Below are positions 5,387-6,995 of a stretch of 6,995 nt of DNA, in pieces. Source of the stretch: Nitrososphaerota archaeon (GTDB taxonomy: Archaea > Thermoproteota > Nitrososphaeria > Nitrososphaerales > UBA183); NCBI GenBank assembly GCA_029784795.1, contig JAFMAW010000045.1, positions 1 through 6,995 of the forward strand. The letters are read 5' to 3'. Made by a program: the position numbers and the translations under genes. Numbering within the stretch: position 1 is the stretch's first letter; each line of letters begins with the position of its first letter. Under the pieces are notes generated by a model, which worked only from the letters and a program-made list of their open reading frames with translations, was not told the origin of the DNA and ran no database searches.

Positions 5387-5416
5387 AATATATACCTATT
5401 CTGCGGCGGAAGTAAA
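5387..5416 (-). promoter_or_regulatory. Likely sigma-70-type promoter of the leftward operon
   Basis: Read on the minus strand, TTTACT (5416-5411, four of six matches to TTGACA) is followed by TATATT (5392-5387, five of six matches to TATAAT) with an 18-base spacer. Overlapping alternatives are TATATA with 16 bases and TATTAT with 20. The start codon would be roughly 45 bases further on, with a good ribosome site between. This is the only AT-rich patch near the start of the fourteen-gene block. The exact hexamers are uncertain. Confidence 0.5.
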
Positions 5417-5421
5417 TATCC

Positions 5422-5450
5422 TTTGCGTATTTTTGCTATCAGTATATTTA
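5422..5450 (+). promoter_or_regulatory. Possible divergent promoter for the rightward genes
   Basis: TTTGCG (5422-5427) and TATTTA (5445-5450, or the overlapping TATATT at 5443-5448) lie 15-17 bases apart in the same AT-rich island, pointing right. The matches are weaker than for the leftward promoter. If used, the transcript would carry a leader of about 250 bases before the ATG at 5714. A 7-base inverted pair, TAAATAT at 5413-5419 and ATATTTA at 5444-5450, is centred between the two promoters and could be operator half-sites. Weak evidence. Confidence 0.25.
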
Positions 5451-5475
5451 ATAGGGTCGATTTCGGCCCTTTCCT

Positions 5476-5514
5476 CCCCTTATGCCCCTTCCCCCATCCG
5501 GCCCCTTTGCCCCC
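5476..5514 (-). promoter_or_regulatory. G-quadruplex-capable tract (minus strand)
   Basis: The plus strand has five C-runs of four or five (5476-5479, 5485-5488, 5491-5495, 5502-5505, 5510-5514) separated by 5, 2, 6 and 4 bases. On the minus strand this gives five G-runs with short loops, satisfying the standard G4 pattern with a spare run. It lies upstream of both divergent gene blocks. Biological use is inference. Confidence 0.5.
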
Positions 5515-5532
5515 GCCTTACAGGGAAGGGGC
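5484..5532. repeat. 10-bp perfect inverted repeat
   Basis: GCCCCTTCCC at 5484-5493 is the exact reverse complement of GGGAAGGGGC at 5523-5532, with 29 bases between. It overlaps the C-run tract, so hairpin and quadruplex forms would compete. No T-run follows on either side, so it is not a typical intrinsic terminator. Confidence 0.55.
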
Positions 5533-5580
5533 TTCAGGGATTCCTGCCCCGAGGGGCTCCGGGCATAGGCCCCGGATGGT

Positions 5581-5606
5581 TCCGGGCCCGGCCCCGCCGG
5601 GCCGGA
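5581..5606. repeat. Very GC-rich stem-loop in the rightward leader
   Basis: TCCG then GCCCGG (5581-5591, one bulged G at 5585) pairs with CCGGGC then CGGA (5597-5606) around a five-base loop CCCCG, giving about ten base pairs. Flanking it are smaller palindromes: GCCCCGAGGGGC at 5546-5557, TCCGGG/CCCGGA at 5558-5576 and GGAGGGCCTCC at 5604-5614. Confidence 0.5.
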
Positions 5607-5713
5607 GGGCCTCCGCGCCCGCGCGCGGGGACGGGCCGGAATTTGCGGGGGTCCGGGATCCGGGGTAGGATGCTTCCCGGAGGGAATGGAAATCCGGACA
5701 GGGAGGACTGGCG

Positions 5714-5924
5714 ATGGCGGTCGAAGCGGAGGGCGCCGCCCCGGCGGGGACGACGGACGGGGGGCGCCCGGCGAGGGTCGGGATCGTGACGCGCGACGGG
5801 GCGGAGCTGGAGGGCCGGCTCGGCCACTTCACCCGGCACGGCGTGTACTTCGGCGGCGCGGACGGCATGGGGGGGCTTCGCCTTCCTGCGCGACGTCGCC
5901 CGCCTGGAGGCGGAGTGGGAATGA
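5714..5924 (+). CDS. Small beta-rich protein with an apparent frameshift at a G7 run
   Basis: The start at 5714 follows GGAGG by seven bases. As read, the frame continues past a run of seven Gs (5869-5875) into Arg/Pro-rich nonsense and then into the next gene, giving an artificial 140-aa product ending at 6136. With six Gs, the protein instead reads ...[20 protein letters not shown] then RLEAEWE and stops at 5922-5924, overlapping the next ATG as ATGA. That is the coupling style of the neighbouring genes, so 69 aa is the likely true length. Residues 1-19 are a loose Ala/Gly-rich lead. Residues 20-68 look like a small antiparallel beta-barrel ([18 protein letters not shown], then VYFGG, then [14 protein letters not shown]), vaguely Sm-like. 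The extra G could be sequencing error, real mutation or programmed slippage. Family unknown. Confidence 0.7.
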
Positions 5925-6136
5925 CGGCGGAGGACGCGCTCTACGGGCTGGCCGAGGGCGCGGACGTCGCGGTGGTGCTCAAGGAGGGCTGCTCCGACTC
6001 CGACGGCTCGAGGCTGCTGTTCGGGATCGTGGAGCGGGAGGGCGCCTTCGCGCTGGTCGTCCGCAGCCGGGACGGGTCGAGGCGCCGCACCGTGCCGTGG
6101 GCGAACGTGGCGCTGGTCGACGAGGACATGGACTGA
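5921..6136 (+). CDS. Small beta-rich protein (second of three similar genes)
   Basis: 71 aa, beginning [23 protein letters not shown] at 5921 overlaps the corrected stop of the previous gene (ATGA), and GGAGG lies about ten bases upstream inside it. Predicted strands are [30 protein letters not shown] and [15 protein letters not shown], separated by short turns (CSDSDGS at 24-30, RDGS at 50-53). The pattern of a short helix, an opening V.V strand, a middle strand pair and a closing PW..V..V strand recurs in the next gene and less clearly in the previous one. That resembles a small Sm-like or SH3-like barrel, but no family is recognised. If read together with the frameshifted upstream gene it would wrongly appear as the C-terminal half of a 140-aa protein. 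Confidence 0.78.
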   Translation: MTAEDALYGLAEGADVAVVLKEGCSDSDGSRLLFGIVEREGAFALVVRSRDGSRRRTVPWANVALVDEDMD

Positions 6137-6148
6137 AGGAGGAGCGGG

Positions 6149-6346
6149 TTGAGCGAATTCATGAATTTGCTGCGCAGGATGGAGGGGTCGGAGGTGAGCG
6201 TCAGGGTGGGCGCCGAGCCGTTCCGCTGGACGCTGGACATGGCGTGCGACGACGGCCTGGTCCTCGAGGAGCCCGGCGGCGGCGCGACCAGGCTGGCGCC
6301 CTGGACCGCCGTCAGCTGGGTCGAGCTCCGGGGGGAGGAGTCGTGA
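6149..6346 (+). CDS. Small beta-rich protein with TTG start (third of three similar genes)
   Basis: 65 aa. TTG at 6149 is preferred over the in-frame ATG at 6161: AAGGAGG (6136-6142) ends six bases before the TTG but eighteen before the ATG. After a short N-terminal helix ([11 protein letters not shown]) come strands VSVRVG, RWTLDMA, GLVLEEP and [14 protein letters not shown]. The closing segment (R-x-x-PW-x-x-V-x-x-V) matches R-x-x-x-PW-x-x-V-x-x-V of the preceding protein, so the two look like diverged tandem duplicates. The stop TGA overlaps the following GTG start. A 12-base perfect palindrome spans the first codons. Function unknown. Confidence 0.8.
   Translation: MSEFMNLLRRMEGSEVSVRVGAEPFRWTLDMACDDGLVLEEPGGGATRLAPWTAVSWVELRGEES
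6156..6167. repeat. 12-bp perfect palindrome at the start of the third small gene
   Basis: AATTCATGAATT is its own reverse complement and lies seven bases after the start of the TTG codon, covering the alternative ATG. It is AT-rich within GC-rich coding sequence. It could be a protein-binding site or pure coincidence. Confidence 0.3.
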
Positions 6347-6995
6347 GGGCGCGGTTCTGGGACCCGGAGCTCGGCGTTCTGGTCCGGGACGGCGACCTTC
6401 GCGGCCCGATGTCCTGGACGGTGAACGGCGAGGACGTCCCCGTGGCGAGCGTCCTCCTGGGCCGGATGGAGGGCTTCCCCGCCACGGGGCTGGCTTGCGG
6501 GGCGGACGCGCTGTTCGATGGCTCTCCCGAGCTGTGGGAGGGCGACGTCGTCGAGGCCGCCGTGGAGGCTGCCGTCGCGTCGCTGCACGACCTCGCCAAG
6601 CCCGCTGACACCAAGGAGCAGATCGCCCAGGTCGCCTCGATCTCGGCGGCGGACGCCGAGATCGGCCAGATGATCGCCGACGCGATCGACCGGGTCGGCA
6701 AGGACGGCGTCATCACCGTCGAAGAGTCCAAGTCGACCGGCACGACGCTCGAGGTCGTCGAGGGCATGCAGTTCGACCGCGGCTACATCTCGCCGTACTT
6801 CGTGACCAACGCCGACCGCATGGAGGCGGTCCTCGAGAACCCGGCGATCCTCGTCACCGACAAGAAGATCTCGAGCATCCAGGAGCTGCTTCCGGCCCTC
6901 GAAAAGGCGATGCAGCTCGGGCGCCCGCTCTTCCTCGTCGCCGAGGACGTCGACGGCGAGGCGCTCGCGACACTCGTCGTGAACAAGCTGCGGGG
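6343..6995 (+). CDS. YopX-like N-terminus joined in frame to a GroEL (Hsp60) fragment; probable chimera, runs off the window
   Basis: GTG at 6343 overlaps the previous stop (GTGA) with GGAGG four bases upstream. 217 codons are open to the right edge. Residues 1-71 fit the YopX family of phage proteins: [13 protein letters not shown] at the start and the diagnostic [13 protein letters not shown]...ELWEGDVVE near 48-71, matching 'TGL.D.nG.eiyEGDiV'. Instead of the expected YopX beta-barrel, residues from about 72 are Gro[22 protein letters not shown] (84-103), [12 protein letters not shown] (119-130), [16 protein letters not shown] (138-153), [20 protein letters not shown] (198-217). This covers roughly E. 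coli GroEL residues 120-268, with the polypeptide-binding residues Y199, S201, Y203, F204, L234, L237, L259, V263 and V264 all matched. The ATP-site half of GroEL is absent upstream. Assembly misjoin is the simplest reading. Confidence 0.75.
   Translation, partial: MRARFWDPELGVLVRDGDLRGPMSWTVNGEDVPVASVLLGRMEGFPATGLACGADALFDGSPELWEGDVVEAAVEAAVASLHDLAKPADTKEQIAQVASISAADAEIGQMIADAIDRVGKDGVITVEESKSTGTTLEVVEGMQFDRGYISPYFVTNADRMEAVLENPAILVTDKKISSIQELLPALEKAMQLGRPLFLVAEDVDGEALATLVVNKLR

Larger units (their letters stand above)
5338..5713. other. Divergent intergenic region without a convincing gene
   Basis: This 376-base gap separates the two oppositely transcribed blocks. It holds, left to right: the leftward ribosome site, an AT-rich promoter island, a C-run tract, and a hairpin-dense GC-rich leader ending in a GGAGG site (5702-5706) seven bases before the ATG at 5714. 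Open frames in it are Pro/Gly/Arg-rich, have no ribosome site and show no protein-like pattern, so none is called. It has the layout expected of a phage regulatory or origin region, but no iterons or known origin motif are visible. Confidence 0.6.

Noticed and set aside
5484..5532. Inverted repeat as an intrinsic terminator
   Set aside because: There is no T-run after it on either strand, its loop is 29 bases, and it lies between divergent rather than convergent genes.
5423..5789. Plus-strand open frames in the intergenic region
   Set aside because: They are Pro/Arg/Gly-rich, lack a ribosome site and run through the C-run and hairpin tracts; not convincing as genes.
5518..5868. Minus-strand open frame opposite the first small rightward gene
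   Set aside because: Pro/Arg/Ser-rich composition with no start signal; the plus-strand gene has a good ribosome site and operon coupling.
6312..6986. Minus-strand open frames opposite the YopX-GroEL region
   Set aside because: The plus strand encodes unmistakable GroEL sequence, and the antisense frames are Ser/Thr/Ala-rich shadows.
1..6995. tRNA genes, CRISPR repeats, insertion sequences, attachment sites
   Set aside because: No cloverleaf-like sequence, no regularly spaced direct repeats, no transposase or integrase motif was found on reading either strand.

Overview
The window reads as a GC-rich bacterial phage or prophage segment: an early or accessory region of very small, tightly packed genes. 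Three things support this. Shine-Dalgarno sequences are strong (AGGAGG-like) before most genes with room for one. Genes are mostly 50-180 codons and chained by ATGA or TAATG overlaps. The recognisable families (a YopX-like protein, a DUF488-type protein, a phage GHKL-like ATP-binding protein, a small conserved phage protein starting MSYVYKSFEPGLWTVGFY) are typical of phages and prophages. No tRNA, rRNA, integrase, structural phage gene, insertion sequence or CRISPR array is visible. I cannot name the host; GC content and strong Shine-Dalgarno sites only say high-GC bacterium.

Left block (1-5337, minus strand): fourteen genes read leftward in one apparent operon, with the last cut by the window edge. 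Transcription order: 76-aa protein with a C-terminal CxxC; 88-aa two-CxxC zinc-binding protein; DUF488-type protein; 440-aa GHKL-like protein; 80-aa CxxC/HxxH protein; 179-aa double winged-helix-like DNA-binding protein; two tandem MYAE paralogues (69 and 59 aa); 52-aa glycine-rich membrane protein; 80-aa helical protein; 139-aa protein resembling Gam/Gp157 proteins; 80-aa zinc-ribbon protein; 115-aa conserved phage protein; and a partial protein of at least 185 aa. Eleven of the thirteen junctions overlap, seven of them by ATGA, so the block is probably translationally coupled throughout. Five of its proteins carry a CxxCG knuckle.

Intergenic region (5338-5713): a sharp AT-rich island (about 5382-5453) carries the likely minus-strand promoter and perhaps a divergent plus-strand one. 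It is followed by a tract with five C-runs (G-quadruplex potential on the minus strand) and a very GC-rich, hairpin-dense leader.

Right block (5714-6995, plus strand): three small, beta-rich, mutually similar proteins, the first interrupted by an apparent frameshift at a run of seven Gs. They are followed by a YopX-like gene whose frame runs straight into a GroEL (Hsp60) intermediate/apical-domain fragment. This YopX-GroEL join is most simply an assembly chimera, or else a recombination scar; the right ~430 bases should not be assumed to belong to the same genome.
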